Source: Deltaproteobacteria bacterium (GTDB lineage Bacteria; JAGRBM01; JAHCIT01). Taken from it: DNA of 64,000 nt. Within the stretch, counting starts at the first letter, position 1. The number at the start of each line of letters is the position of its first letter. Positions 51,199 to 60,692 of the stretch are shown here, piece after piece. Under the pieces are notes generated by a model. It was not told the DNA's origin. It worked only from the letters and a program-made list of their open reading frames with translations, and made no database searches. A program made the translations under genes and the position numbers. The stretch covers positions 450,530-514,529 of the forward strand of contig JAHCIT010000002.1 of the NCBI GenBank assembly GCA_026129095.1, read 5' to 3'.

Positions 51199-53090
51199 GC
51201 AAAGGCGATCCAGGAGAAAAGGTGTCCACGTCCGACGATCAGGTTCAGCTTGGCTGGACTGATTCGCGTCTGGCATGGCGCCTGTTGGGGTATCTGCGCC
51301 CATATCCGCTGCCCGTCCTGGCGGCCGTGCTTCTGACGCTTGCCATGACGGGTGTGCATCTTCTTGCGCCGTATCTTGTGGGCCGTTTTGTCGATGATGT
51401 GCTGGGACACGGAACGGCCGCAGTCGCTCCAGGCTGGTTTGCCCAATGGCTTGACAGCTGGTTCGGTGCCTATGCCGGCAGCCGTGGACAGACTGGTGTC
51501 CGCTTTTATGGATTCCTGATCGCCGCCGTGTTCGCTTTTGGGCTGCTCGTGAGCATGGCTGCCACATTCTTGCTTCAGTGGCTTGGCCAGATGGTGATGC
51601 GCGACCTCCGCAGGGAGATTTTCGGTCATGTCACCGAGCTTCCAGTCACCTATTTCGACCGCAATCCTGTCGGACGGCTTGTAACGCGCGTGACGAACGA
51701 CATATCCAGCCTGAACGAGCTGCTTTCCGGCGGCTTCATCACCCTCATACAGGATGTCGTGATGGTCATGGCAATCACAACCGCCATGCTGTTGCTCGAC
51801 TTTCGTTTGGCCATTCTGTGTCTCGCAACATTTCCAGTGCTGATCTGGACAGTCCGGGTGCTCACCCGTCACATCCGGTTTCTGCTCCGCGAGGTAAAGC
51901 GGCTCATTGCAGTCATCAACTCGACCATCAACGAGAATGTGACTGGTATCAGGGTAACCCAGCTTTTTTCCCGTGAAGAATATCAGGCCGAGCGATTTGA
52001 CCAGCTTTTGAACGACTACGCCCGTCGCCAGATTCAGATGGTCCGTGTGACAAGCTACTTCCTGCCGGCGTCAGCCATGTTTTCAGGCGTTCTGGTCATG
52101 CTGGTGATTGGTCAGGGTGGCAGCCAGGTGCTCGCCGGGGTTACCTCCATCGGCGTTCTGGTAACATTCCTTGCATATACGCAGCAGCTTTATCTTCCGA
52201 TCCGGACTTTCACCGACAAATACAACGTCTTGCTTCTTGCGATGGCCAGCGCTGAACGGATTTTTACACTGCTGGATGAACCTGCCGAAGCGGTACAGAC
52301 CAACGGAAATGGGCAGGATGAAGATCCGGCCAGACCGATTGTCGAATTTGACCACGTGACACTGGAATACGGATCAGAAGTGCGGGCTCTGGATGATCTT
52401 TCACTCGCCATACCGGCCCGGCAGGCTATCGCCGTTGTAGGTCCTACCGGTGCGGGCAAGACGACTCTGATCCATCTACTGGCGCGGTTTTATGATCACC
52501 GGTCTGGAACTGTCCGTATCGCTGGCCGAGATATCCGTTCGATCCCCAGGCCGGAACTGCGCCGACGGATCGGGATTGTACAGCAGGATGTGTTTCTTTT
52601 TTCCGGCAGCATTGCAGACAACCTGTTCATTCCGGACACACTGCCTGAATCCGAGCGCGTTGCACGGGTGGAAGGGGTATTTGCGGATCTGGGCTGTCTG
52701 CCCTTTTTGCACAAGCTGCCTCAAGGGACCGCGACACCCGTTCGCGAGAGGGGGAGCAACTTTTCGGCTGGTGAGCGTCAGCTCATAGCCTTTGCCCGGG
52801 TACTTGTGGCCAGTCCCGACATTCTCGTTCTGGACGAAGCAACCGCCAACGTCGATACCGAAACCGAACAGCTCATTCAGAAGGCGATCGAAAAGCTTAC
52901 AAGCGACCGTACTTCTATCATTATCGCCCATCGGCTCTCGACAATTCTTCACTGCGACCGGATCGTGGTAATGAACCGGGGAAAAATCGCTGAGGATGGG
53001 CGCCACTCGGATCTCATTCAGGATGGCGGCCTTTATGCCCGTCTGTATGAACTCCAGTTCCGTGACCAGGAACAGCGGGAGGCCGTTTAG
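51195..53090 (+). CDS. Heterodimeric ABC exporter half, subunit 2 (canonical catalytic Glu)
   Basis: 631 residues; the ATG overlaps the upstream TGA. Six membrane helices precede an ATPase with Walker A GPTGAGKTTL (about 416), signature FSAGERQ (about 523; usually LSGGQ) and Walker B ILVLDEATANVD with catalytic Glu548. In a head-to-tail dimer its altered signature meets the altered Walker B of subunit 1, giving one inactive site, while its own Walker A/B meets the intact LSGGQ of subunit 1, giving the active site. This asymmetry is typical of heterodimeric exporters. The radical SAM gene starts two bases after its stop. Confidence 0.92.
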   Translation: MSKGDPGEKVSTSDDQVQLGWTDSRLAWRLLGYLRPYPLPVLAAVLLTLAMTGVHLLAPYLVGRFVDDVLGHGTAAVAPGWFAQWLDSWFGAYAGSRGQTGVRFYGFLIAAVFAFGLLVSMAATFLLQWLGQMVMRDLRREIFGHVTELPVTYFDRNPVGRLVTRVTNDISSLNELLSGGFITLIQDVVMVMAITTAMLLLDFRLAILCLATFPVLIWTVRVLTRHIRFLLREVKRLIAVINSTINENVTGIRVTQLFSREEYQAERFDQLLNDYARRQIQMVRVTSYFLPASAMFSGVLVMLVIGQGGSQVLAGVTSIGVLVTFLAYTQQLYLPIRTFTDKYNVLLLAMASAERIFTLLDEPAEAVQTNGNGQDEDPARPIVEFDHVTLEYGSEVRALDDLSLAIPARQAIAVVGPTGAGKTTLIHLLARFYDHRSGTVRIAGRDIRSIPRPELRRRIGIVQQDVFLFSGSIADNLFIPDTLPESERVARVEGVFADLGCLPFLHKLPQGTATPVRERGSNFSAGERQLIAFARVLVASPDILVLDEATANVDTETEQLIQKAIEKLTSDRTSIIIAHRLSTILHCDRIVVMNRGKIAEDGRHSDLIQDGGLYARLYELQFRDQEQREAV

Positions 53091-53091
53091 C

Positions 53092-54165
53092 ATGGCCTGG
53101 AACCCGCTCAAACGTAAAAAGCGCCGCCAGCTGGGTCTGGATGTCCCCCGCGGGCTCACGGTGGAACTAACCAGTCATTGCAACTACGACTGCGGGCCTT
53201 GTCCGCTCAACTTCTACACCATGGACGTGAAGCGGTTGCATCTGAATCTCGACATTTTGGAAAAGCGGCTCGGCGAACTGCCTCCACTTGAGACCATCGA
53301 CCTGACCGGTTGGGGAGAAGGCTTTCTACATCCGGATTTTCCCCGTGCCGTGGAACTGGCGGCTCATCATGCCGGCGATGTGTCGCTCACAACCGCCGGG
53401 CTGTTTCTTGACCGTGATCGCGCCAGTCTGCTGATCGAGCACGGTATTTCCTATGTAATGGTTTCACTCGATGCCGCGAACCGTGCCAGTTACAAGGCTC
53501 TTAAACACAAGGACGATTTCGACCGGGTTGTCTCGAATATCGAAGCCTTCGTGGGCGAACGATCCCGGACTGGCCGGACGCGGCCGCAGATCGCCATCTC
53601 CTGCATACTGACACGGGAAACCATGCCTGACTGGTACGCGCTCGCCGAGCTTGCCACCGCCCTTCAGGTCGACCAGCTCGTTTTCAAGGCGCTTGCTCCC
53701 ATGAATCCCTCTGAGCTGAGATACTCCCTGCATCACCGGTTCTATCCTGGCGTGGACGCCCCCGCACTCGACCCTGCTGACGAACTGGACCGTGCCATCC
53801 GCCGCGCCACCGGTAACGGCGTTGAAGTGGCTGTCTTCAATGACTGGGCAGGCGATCAGATTCATCCCTGCATGGCATATGCAACCGACCGGCCTTACCT
53901 GCGCTCGGATGGCCTTATGGCCCCCTGTTGCATGCTCGCCTATCCGCTGGATCGCCCGCTACCTGACGGATCTTCACGGAAAGCAGGGCCGGTTTCCTTT
54001 GGAAGCTGGTTTGAAGAGCCGATCGAAAATATCTGGAAGAAGCAGGATTACATACGATTCAGGGATGCCCTAGACCGCCACGAACCGGCGGAGGCCTGCC
54101 TGGGCTGTCCGGTTAATCACCTCTTCCGGTTAGAAGTTCATCCTCCGGAGCCCATTCAATCGTGA
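53092..54165 (+). CDS. Radical SAM/SPASM-like protein
   Basis: 357 residues from the ATG at 53092 (the frame is open upstream inside the exporter gene). CNYDCGPCP is the CxxxCxxC cluster motif of radical SAM enzymes, followed by GWGEGFLHP, SLTTAGLFL and VSLDAANRASYKAL, typical of the barrel. The C-terminal part has CMAYA, APCCMLAY and CLGCPV cysteines, as in SPASM extensions that hold auxiliary 4Fe-4S clusters. SPASM proteins often modify peptides (RiPPs) or other enzymes. It sits between an ABC exporter and a drug/metabolite transporter; no precursor peptide was identified. Confidence 0.88.
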   Translation: MAWNPLKRKKRRQLGLDVPRGLTVELTSHCNYDCGPCPLNFYTMDVKRLHLNLDILEKRLGELPPLETIDLTGWGEGFLHPDFPRAVELAAHHAGDVSLTTAGLFLDRDRASLLIEHGISYVMVSLDAANRASYKALKHKDDFDRVVSNIEAFVGERSRTGRTRPQIAISCILTRETMPDWYALAELATALQVDQLVFKALAPMNPSELRYSLHHRFYPGVDAPALDPADELDRAIRRATGNGVEVAVFNDWAGDQIHPCMAYATDRPYLRSDGLMAPCCMLAYPLDRPLPDGSSRKAGPVSFGSWFEEPIENIWKKQDYIRFRDALDRHEPAEACLGCPVNHLFRLEVHPPEPIQS

Positions 54166-55100
54166 CCGGGCAGGTGAGGGAACAAAGCCCTGCAGCCCTC
54201 ATCTGGCGCGGGTACACGGAAATCTTCGGCTGCACACTGATCTGGGCCGGATTTGCGGTGGTAGCGAAGCTGGCCCTTACGGGCACACCGCCCGAAGTAC
54301 TCGCAAGCTGGCGATTCGCTCTGGCCGCAATGTTTCTGGTCCCCTGGCTCTGGGCGACAGGATCACTCCCCCGGATTCCCGGCAAATACGAGTGGCCCGA
54401 GCTTCTGCTCCTCAGCTCCCTTGGCGTCATCGGGCACAATCTTTTCCTCTTTTTTGGACTCAACTGGGCGAGTGCCTACGAATGTGCACTTGTTACAAAT
54501 ACTCTGATCCCCATCGCCATCCCCGTAATCGCGTCCCTCGCGGGCGTGGAAACTTTCGACCGGTCACGCATTCCCGGCCTTGTGATTGGCTCTGCGGGTG
54601 TCGTATTAATCTTTATCGGAATTCCTGGCGGGATATCAGGGGATTCCTCCCGGTTCTGGGGCGTAATCCTGTTTCTTGGCTCGGGAAGCTGCTGGTCCAT
54701 CTACACGGTGCTCTCGCGCCGGGCACACTCGCGCTGGAAGCCAAGCGATCTGGCTGCCTGGTCCACCTGGATCGGGGCGCTGGTTCTGCTTCCACTGGGA
54801 TTGTGGAAGCCGCTGACGCAAGGCTGGCCCGATCCCTCGGTATCTCTCTGGGGCAAACTGGGTTACATGTCGATACTGAACACTGTCATCGCGTTCTTCA
54901 TGTGGCAGAACGGCGTAGCCAGAATCGGTCCCGCCCGGAGCGGCGTCATGGTCTATCTCGTTCCGGTATTCACACTGATGCTTTCAGCCTTGGTGCTGGC
55001 CGAACGCCCATCGGCCCTGCAGCTTGCGGGTGGGGGACTCGCCATGGGAGGCGTTCTGTGGGCAAATCGCCGGGAACTTCTGGGGGGCTGGATCCGGTAA
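54162..55100 (+). CDS. EamA/DMT-family transporter
   Basis: 312 residues from a GTG start overlapping the radical SAM stop (GTGA). About ten hydrophobic helices in two EamA halves; the first half contains ALTGTPPEVLASWRFALAAMFLVPW, the second GVVLIFIGIPGG and the final SALVLAERPSALQLAGGGLAMGGV. DMT proteins export metabolites, amino acids or drugs. As the last gene of the exporter/radical SAM operon it may carry the same product, or only be co-transcribed. It converges with the SDR gene (four bases between stops). Confidence 0.88.
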   Translation: MTGQVREQSPAALIWRGYTEIFGCTLIWAGFAVVAKLALTGTPPEVLASWRFALAAMFLVPWLWATGSLPRIPGKYEWPELLLLSSLGVIGHNLFLFFGLNWASAYECALVTNTLIPIAIPVIASLAGVETFDRSRIPGLVIGSAGVVLIFIGIPGGISGDSSRFWGVILFLGSGSCWSIYTVLSRRAHSRWKPSDLAAWSTWIGALVLLPLGLWKPLTQGWPDPSVSLWGKLGYMSILNTVIAFFMWQNGVARIGPARSGVMVYLVPVFTLMLSALVLAERPSALQLAGGGLAMGGVLWANRRELLGGWIR

Positions 55101-55104
55101 ATGT

Positions 55105-55854
55105 TCAGACCGTTGCAAAGCCTCCATCGACCGATAGTGTCTGGCCCGTAATCCAGTCCGCCTGGCGGCTCGCCAGAAACACGATTGCCGCAGCGACATC
55201 ACGCGGCTCGCCAAGCCGGCGGAGCGGGTAGAGCTTCGCCCACTGTGCCTCGGTGTCCGGCGTCAGAAACGAGGTCATCGGCGTTTTGATCGTACCGGGG
55301 CAAATCACGTTCACATTGAGCCAGTACCGGCCGCATTCCTTGGCAAAGGCGCGGGTAAAGGAAATGACACCTCCCTTGGCAGCTGAGTAGGCGACCATGG
55401 ATTTTTCACCGATCCGGCCCGCATCAGAAGCAATATTGACAATTTTGCCATGTTTTTCCTTCTTGAGGTGCGGAAGTGCGGCCGACGACATGTTGATAGT
55501 CCCCAGCAGGCAAACGTCGATTTCGGCTTTCCAGTCAGCCGGGACGGAACTTTCGAGTTGGCCGCCTTTCAGGATACCAGCCACATTGCAAAGCACGTGC
55601 AGGCCCCCGAAATCCCTTGCCACAGCATCAGCCGCCTGACGGCAGCTTTCTATATCAGTCACGTCGCAGCCATAAGACCGTGTCTTGATACCCAGCGACG
55701 CCAGGCGATCGGCCGTCCCTTTAAGCCCTTCCGTGTTGCGGTCAACTAGCGCCAGCGACGCGCCCTCTTCGGCGAGCGCTATGGCTGTTTCCTGGCCAAT
55801 ACCCGATGCCGAACCCGTCACCATTGCGACGCGGCCATTGAGTCCCAAATCCAT
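55105..55854 (-). CDS. Short-chain dehydrogenase/reductase
   Basis: 249 residues of classical SDR type: TGSASGIGQETA cofactor motif, NVAG, catalytic Ser in NIASDAG, YSAAK with catalytic Tyr and Lys, and the C-terminal GQTLSVDGGF. The second-strand Asp in LVDRNTEG suggests NAD rather than NADP preference. GGGGAGAAG precedes the ATG. The substrate cannot be told from sequence. It lies on the minus strand after squalene-hopene cyclase, separated by about 100 bases, so a role in polycyclic or lipid metabolism is possible but unproven. Confidence 0.92.
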   Translation of the reverse strand: MDLGLNGRVAMVTGSASGIGQETAIALAEEGASLALVDRNTEGLKGTADRLASLGIKTRSYGCDVTDIESCRQAADAVARDFGGLHVLCNVAGILKGGQLESSVPADWKAEIDVCLLGTINMSSAALPHLKKEKHGKIVNIASDAGRIGEKSMVAYSAAKGGVISFTRAFAKECGRYWLNVNVICPGTIKTPMTSFLTPDTEAQWAKLYPLRRLGEPRDVAAAIVFLASRQADWITGQTLSVDGGFATV

Positions 55855-55959
55855 TTTGTTCTTCTCCCCTGCGTTACGGTTTGACGCACGCTAGCTAGCA
55901 GGGAGAAATGGAACAATACGGCCCGCAATCAGGCCGCCAGAAAACCGTGCGGCGTTTAC

Positions 55960-58029
55960 TCAGGCTGCTGCCCGTGTTCCGAATACTTGGGTCATTCGCT
56001 GTATGCGGCCATACCGTCCCTGGATTACCTGTGCATAACGGCCAAGCGCCATCAGGGGGAACACCTGGCGGTAAAGGTGGTAGCGAATGTAAAAGTGGCC
56101 GGGGAACCCGGTCCCGGTGAATTCTTCTTCGTCCCAGGAGCCATCGCTGCGCTGATGATCCAGAAGCCACTGGATGCCGCGCTCGGCCTCAGGCGAATGG
56201 CCTTCTCCCGCAGCAATCAGGCCCATGACAGCCCAAGCCGTTTGGGAGGCGGAAGGTGAATTGGGAACATATTCACCTTTGGGATAGCTTGAACAGTCTT
56301 CACCCCAGCCGCCGGAGGTGTGCTGGGCCTTCTTCAGAAACTCCACCGCTCGCCGCACAGGTTCGGCCTTCATATTGTAGCCGACGCTCTCCAGACCACA
56401 GAGAACCGCCCACGTGCCGTAGAGATAGTTCACGCCCCAGCGGCCAAACCAGCTCCCGTTCTTCTCCTGCGACTTTTTCAGATAAACCACCGCCCGCCGG
56501 ACCACAGGATCCGACAGATCGCGCCCGAATGATCCAAGCATTTCTACCACTCGACCAGTAAGGTCGGGAGTATTCGGGTCAAGCATCGCCTTGAGATCAG
56601 CGAACGGAATCTCGTTCAGGAGATCCCGGTTATTGTCCATGTCGAATGCGCCCCAGCCGCCATCCTTGCATTGCATGGTTTCGAGCCAGCCGATCGCACG
56701 ATTCATCGTCCCCTGCTTGTCATCTTCGAACTGCGGGCTTTCCATCCGGACGGTCTGCATTCCCATCAGAACAGCCGCCGTGTCGTCACAGTCAGGGTAA
56801 TAGCGGTTATGGAATTCGAACGACCAGCCACCAGGACGCCCTTTCCTGTTTTTCACCGACCAGTCGCCATAGGCTTTCAGTTCCTTGGAAATAAGCCAGT
56901 GCACAGCTTTCTGAAGTTGCGGGTGATCTGGCTTGAACCCCGATTCCCGTAGAGCCCACATGGAAAGTGCTGTGTCCCATACCGGCGAGACGCAGCTCTG
57001 AAGCCGGAACGAATCTTTCGTTTCAATCCCGAACCGGCACAGCGCACGCCAGCCATTTCGTGTCACCGGGTCATTGTTTGCATAGCCGCGGGCCTTCAGT
57101 GCCAGCAGCGAATAGGCCATCGCTGGAATAATCCCGCCCCAGTCGCCCTCTTCGTCTTGCCGGGAAAGAATCCACCTTTCACAGGCTTCCAATGCCTTTT
57201 CAGCAAACGGGACAAAACCGACCTTTTCGAACAGTTTCAGCACCCGGTCGATCATCAGAAAAAAGTTTTTCCACGAAGCGGGAGCCGACCAGTCCAGCTT
57301 CATCCGGTGGTCGACCTTGTCCGGTCCGCCTTCGACGTAAAGTTCATCAATGCGGATGTCACGTTTGGGTTTCATCACCGGCCGGTAATGCCAGAGCATC
57401 ATGATCGGCACCACACAACTCCGGGCCCAGGAACTCATCTCGTAGATATTGAACGGGAACCATGTGGGGAAGAGCATGAACCATGCTGGTACCGAGGGTG
57501 TGCCCGCATAGTCGTAAAGCCCCATGAGAGCGAGGTGCATCCGGGTAAACACCCGCGATTTGGACACACCACCCATGGCTAGTGCCCGCTCACGAGCCTT
57601 TACCATGTGGGGAGCCTCGGGATTGTGGCCTGCCATTTTCAGGGCGACATAGCATTCAACAGTGGCCGACAGCTCTGAGGGGCCTCCCTGATATATTGAC
57701 CAGCCGCCGTCCTCGTTCTGGAGGCGCATGATGTCGTTGCAGGCCTTGCGCTCAAGTTCCGGATCATGCCGGTCGAGCATGTGCATGAGGTAGATGAACT
57801 CGGAATTGATGGTGGAATTGGCTTCCAGTTCGGCCCACCAGTAGCCGTCCTTCTCGTTCTGAATTCCGAGAAGGAACTCCTGGCCGTCGCGCACCCCGCT
57901 CGACAGTTTTTCCTCGATTTCATGCCGCTGAGAGCGGACCGAGGGTGACTTTTTCCAGAGGTTTGACAGGCCCGGACGGGAACCCCAGTTAGGTTCGACC
58001 GGCAGGCGGATACCGGGTTCACTATTCAT
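55960..58029 (-). CDS. shc: Squalene-hopene cyclase
   Basis: 689 residues, usual length. The catalytic DCDDTA motif (starting at about Asp413) protonates squalene; several QW repeats are present (GGWGAFDMDNN, NGSWFGRWGVNYLYGTW, SGGWGEDC, DGSWDEEEFTGTGFPGHFY). The enzyme makes hopanoids, sterol-like lipids that stiffen the outer membrane. It carries the LPVEPNWGSRPGL-like N-terminus common to bacterial forms. A TTGACA -35 and a perfect palindrome over the expected start site lie just upstream (58131-58188), suggesting repressor control. Confidence 0.95.
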   Translation of the reverse strand: MNSEPGIRLPVEPNWGSRPGLSNLWKKSPSVRSQRHEIEEKLSSGVRDGQEFLLGIQNEKDGYWWAELEANSTINSEFIYLMHMLDRHDPELERKACNDIMRLQNEDGGWSIYQGGPSELSATVECYVALKMAGHNPEAPHMVKARERALAMGGVSKSRVFTRMHLALMGLYDYAGTPSVPAWFMLFPTWFPFNIYEMSSWARSCVVPIMMLWHYRPVMKPKRDIRIDELYVEGGPDKVDHRMKLDWSAPASWKNFFLMIDRVLKLFEKVGFVPFAEKALEACERWILSRQDEEGDWGGIIPAMAYSLLALKARGYANNDPVTRNGWRALCRFGIETKDSFRLQSCVSPVWDTALSMWALRESGFKPDHPQLQKAVHWLISKELKAYGDWSVKNRKGRPGGWSFEFHNRYYPDCDDTAAVLMGMQTVRMESPQFEDDKQGTMNRAIGWLETMQCKDGGWGAFDMDNNRDLLNEIPFADLKAMLDPNTPDLTGRVVEMLGSFGRDLSDPVVRRAVVYLKKSQEKNGSWFGRWGVNYLYGTWAVLCGLESVGYNMKAEPVRRAVEFLKKAQHTSGGWGEDCSSYPKGEYVPNSPSASQTAWAVMGLIAAGEGHSPEAERGIQWLLDHQRSDGSWDEEEFTGTGFPGHFYIRYHLYRQVFPLMALGRYAQVIQGRYGRIQRMTQVFGTRAAA

Positions 58030-58130
58030 ACGTTAAGTAATGTCCCCTGATAATTCTCCGGTCCCCGTTGAAAACAGGAACGGACGCCTTTGCACAAGAC
58101 TCCATATCCTTGCCGGGCCCAGAAAGCTGA

Positions 58131-58150
58131 CTAACTGATAAGTCAGTTAG
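58131..58150. promoter_or_regulatory. Perfect 8-bp inverted repeat at the shc promoter (possible TetR-type operator)
   Basis: CTAACTGA (58131-58138) and TCAGTTAG (58143-58150) are exact reverse complements with a four-base centre, a spacing seen in TetR-family operators. On the minus strand it falls just after the promoter at 58160-58188, at about +3 to +22, an ideal place for repression of the squalene-hopene cyclase gene. No TetR gene is in this window. Confidence 0.55.
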
Positions 58151-58159
58151 CGAAACCCA

Positions 58160-58188
58160 AGGCTAACGAACCGGAAGCAATGTGTCAA
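58160..58188 (-). promoter_or_regulatory. Promoter of squalene-hopene cyclase
   Basis: On the minus strand TTGACA (58188-58183, perfect) is followed after 17 bases by TAGCCT (58165-58160, weak -10). The predicted start is near 58153, about 124 bases before the shc ATG, with the operator-like palindrome immediately downstream. Confidence 0.45.
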
Positions 58189-58251
58189 TATGGCTATAAC
58201 TAGCTGTAATTATAAAGGAATAACGCCAAAAAGGGATCGGCGCCAACGGCA

Positions 58252-59511
58252 CTAGTTACTGTTTTCTTGGGTGTTTTCCAGTTCCTGCTCCTCAAGCCCT
58301 ACCGTGAGGGTCGCGAGGTTTCCGATCCAGTCAAGTACAGCGAGGCTTTCGGGCGTGAGAATCGGTGTGGCAGAAACGATCTCTCCTGTCGAGAGCGGCT
58401 CCAGGCAGATCTTCTGGAACTGGGCACCCCGGGCATTCAGGTTCTCGCGAGCCGAGCGGGTTCCATGGCTGCGGAAGAAGGCACCGATGGAGCGGTGTCC
58501 AATCCGGTACAAAACCGGCTCGATAACGAATTCATTCAACCGGTCTGCCGTCGGGATTCCCTCCTGAATGACCACGGACGTAACCGGTGCCCTGCCCTTG
58601 GTAACATGCATGGAGTTGCGCTGCTTGCGGTTCAACCTCAACAGCTCATCTCCGCTTTCGGCTTCCATTACCGACATGCCGTATGTGCCTGCGTCCGACT
58701 TTACAACGACATAGGGATGGTATCCGGTCTTTCGGGCTTCGTAGACGCGGGTCAAGTCCGCCACCATGCGGTCCGCTTCGGCAGCCACCTGATCCATGCC
58801 GGTACCGGTAAGAAAGTTGATGCCTGTAACCAGCCGCGTCTCGACCGTGAGCGAAAACGGCTCCACGCCGGTAACATCGGCAAACTCCCGGGCAAGCTGG
58901 TTATAGATTTCAAATGACCGGTGCTTCGATCTCTGGTGCCACCCAAGACCCGTTTTCGGCAATATGGGCTGCGATATCTGCAACAGCTCGGGCGGAGGGC
59001 CCCCCAGAAGATCGTGGTTGAGAATCACGGCATCCGGTATGCCCGACGAACTGGCCAGTTTCCCGTCCAAAACGCGCCCCCTTTCGAGCACCAGCGTTCT
59101 GCCTTCGGGTAGCTCCACCGGAACGCGGTCAACCGTCTGCTCCGGATGCAGGCTCACGACTGTCGTTGGATAGCCCGCCTGAGCGAGCATTTGCTGAAGC
59201 GCATAAAGGTTCTCAATGTATCCGACATTGACCGTATGAAACTCGGGAACCAGGGCGAGAGAACGGGCCCCTGGCAGGCGGCGGGACAGGGTTTCACGGA
59301 AGGCGCGCACTCCACGATCGAAATCCTCTGGACAAAGCAGTGAAAATCCTGCCGGGAAGCAATTGATATCAACCGGCGCGATTTTCGGACCCGAATGACG
59401 GATATCCATGCTGACAGTGAACGGCTCTGGGACTCCACGTGAACGGGCTATCCACCAGTCATCAAGTGGCTTTTTCCGTTCCACCAGTCTTGCGGCGATT
59501 TCGGAGATCAT
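58252..59511 (-). CDS. gshA: Glutamate-cysteine ligase, Acidithiobacillus-type (ATP-grasp)
   Basis: 419 residues. The N-terminal SMDIRHSGPKIAPVDINCFPAGF and the middle YVVVKSDAGTYGMSVM (ATP-grasp) fit the separate glutamate-cysteine ligase family first described in Acidithiobacillus, distinct from E. coli GshA. The product gamma-glutamylcysteine feeds glutathione synthesis. GGGAGAG precedes the ATG. The last residues (EEQELENTQENSN) are acidic and disordered. It lies between gcvT and the shc promoter region; the DsbA-fold isomerase at 38381 may use glutathione. Confidence 0.85.
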   Translation of the reverse strand: MISEIAARLVERKKPLDDWWIARSRGVPEPFTVSMDIRHSGPKIAPVDINCFPAGFSLLCPEDFDRGVRAFRETLSRRLPGARSLALVPEFHTVNVGYIENLYALQQMLAQAGYPTTVVSLHPEQTVDRVPVELPEGRTLVLERGRVLDGKLASSSGIPDAVILNHDLLGGPPPELLQISQPILPKTGLGWHQRSKHRSFEIYNQLAREFADVTGVEPFSLTVETRLVTGINFLTGTGMDQVAAEADRMVADLTRVYEARKTGYHPYVVVKSDAGTYGMSVMEAESGDELLRLNRKQRNSMHVTKGRAPVTSVVIQEGIPTADRLNEFVIEPVLYRIGHRSIGAFFRSHGTRSARENLNARGAQFQKICLEPLSTGEIVSATPILTPESLAVLDWIGNLATLTVGLEEQELENTQENSN

Positions 59512-59581
59512 GTGCTCTCCCGTTCCAAGATGCAGGCGACCCAGCCGGGCGGGTGTTACTGGAAATGCCGCACAGCCAAAC

Positions 59582-60679
59582 TCATCCTGCCCCTACGGTA
59601 CTGGCCTTTACAAAGGGCGTTGGAACCACCTCGGCCGGCATCCATTGGCCCCGGATTTCAATTTCAAAAACCACGCCTGTACGCGCCTGCGACGCAGGTA
59701 GATAGCAGAGTCCTATCGATTTGTCGGTGGTTGGCGTCTTGGTCCCACTCCGGACCTCGCCTGACTCCCCCAGGTAAGTACGCACCTTGTAGTGCTGCCG
59801 CGCAATGCCATTACCCTTGAACTCAAATCCGATCAGTTTTTTCCCCACGCCTGCCTGTTTCTGGTTCCACAAACACTCGCGACCGATAAAATCGTGCGTC
59901 AATTTCACTGCCCACCCCAGGCCAGCCTCCAGTGGTGTATCCTGCGGTGTAATGTCGTTTCCGTGGAGCGGATATTTCATTTCCAGCCGGAGTGTATCCC
60001 GCGCTCCAAGACCGGCGGGGCTCACTTCACGGTTCGACAGCAGCAAATCCCACAATTCCGGTCCAAACCGGCTTTCGACATACAGCTCAAAACCATCCTC
60101 GCCCGTATAGCCAGACCGTGAAATGAGGACGGGATGTCCGCCCATTTCTCCGGACACCGCGTGCATATAGAGAAGCTTTGCCAGGTCGGTTCGGGTATGC
60201 CGGGAAAGCACTTCGACCGCCCTAGGTCCCTGAAGCGCAAGCTGCGCCCAAGCCTCGGACACAAAAGCCGGATCACAGATATTTTTCGTGTGGTCCCGTA
60301 TCCAGTCATAGTCAACAAACTGATTGCCGGCGTTCACGACAGCGAAATAGTGCGTATCGCCAAGACGGTAAACGATAACATCGTCGATGATCCCGCCTTC
60401 GGGGTTGCAGAGCAGCGTGTACTGGGCCTGACCCACCGCCAATTTTGATGCGTCATTGGTAAAAACCCGCTGGCAGGCCTCCAGTGCGCGAGGACCGCGA
60501 AAATCGATTTCTCCCATATGCGACACATCGAACAGTCCCGCTGAGCCACGCACTGCTTTATGCTCGGCGATCACTCCCTGATACTGGACCGGCATTTCCC
60601 AGCCAGCGAACGGCACCATACGGGCACCCAGAGCGACATGTCTTTCAAACAACGGAGTTCGACGAAGTGTGTCGGTCAT
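59582..60679 (-). CDS. gcvT: Glycine cleavage system T protein (aminomethyltransferase)
   Basis: 365 residues from the ATG at 60679, preceded by AGGAAA; the frame extends upstream but MTDTLRRTPLFERHVALGARMVPFAGWEMPVQY is the family start. GcvT transfers the aminomethyl group from lipoylated GcvH to THF, giving methylene-THF. Motifs: GLFDVSHMGEI, SRSGYTGEDGFELYV, AGLGARDTLRLEMKYPLHGNDI and the C-terminal EVVPTPFV. gcvH and gcvP are not adjacent. folD, 13 bases upstream, uses the same folate intermediate, so the pair probably forms an operon. Confidence 0.94.
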   Translation of the reverse strand: MTDTLRRTPLFERHVALGARMVPFAGWEMPVQYQGVIAEHKAVRGSAGLFDVSHMGEIDFRGPRALEACQRVFTNDASKLAVGQAQYTLLCNPEGGIIDDVIVYRLGDTHYFAVVNAGNQFVDYDWIRDHTKNICDPAFVSEAWAQLALQGPRAVEVLSRHTRTDLAKLLYMHAVSGEMGGHPVLISRSGYTGEDGFELYVESRFGPELWDLLLSNREVSPAGLGARDTLRLEMKYPLHGNDITPQDTPLEAGLGWAVKLTHDFIGRECLWNQKQAGVGKKLIGFEFKGNGIARQHYKVRTYLGESGEVRSGTKTPTTDKSIGLCYLPASQARTGVVFEIEIRGQWMPAEVVPTPFVKASTVGAG

Positions 60680-60692
60680 GGATTTCCTGTAA

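Noticed and set aside
51144-51872. Minus-strand frame over the ABC exporter
   Set aside because: Antisense to intact exporter domains; no motifs or ribosome site.
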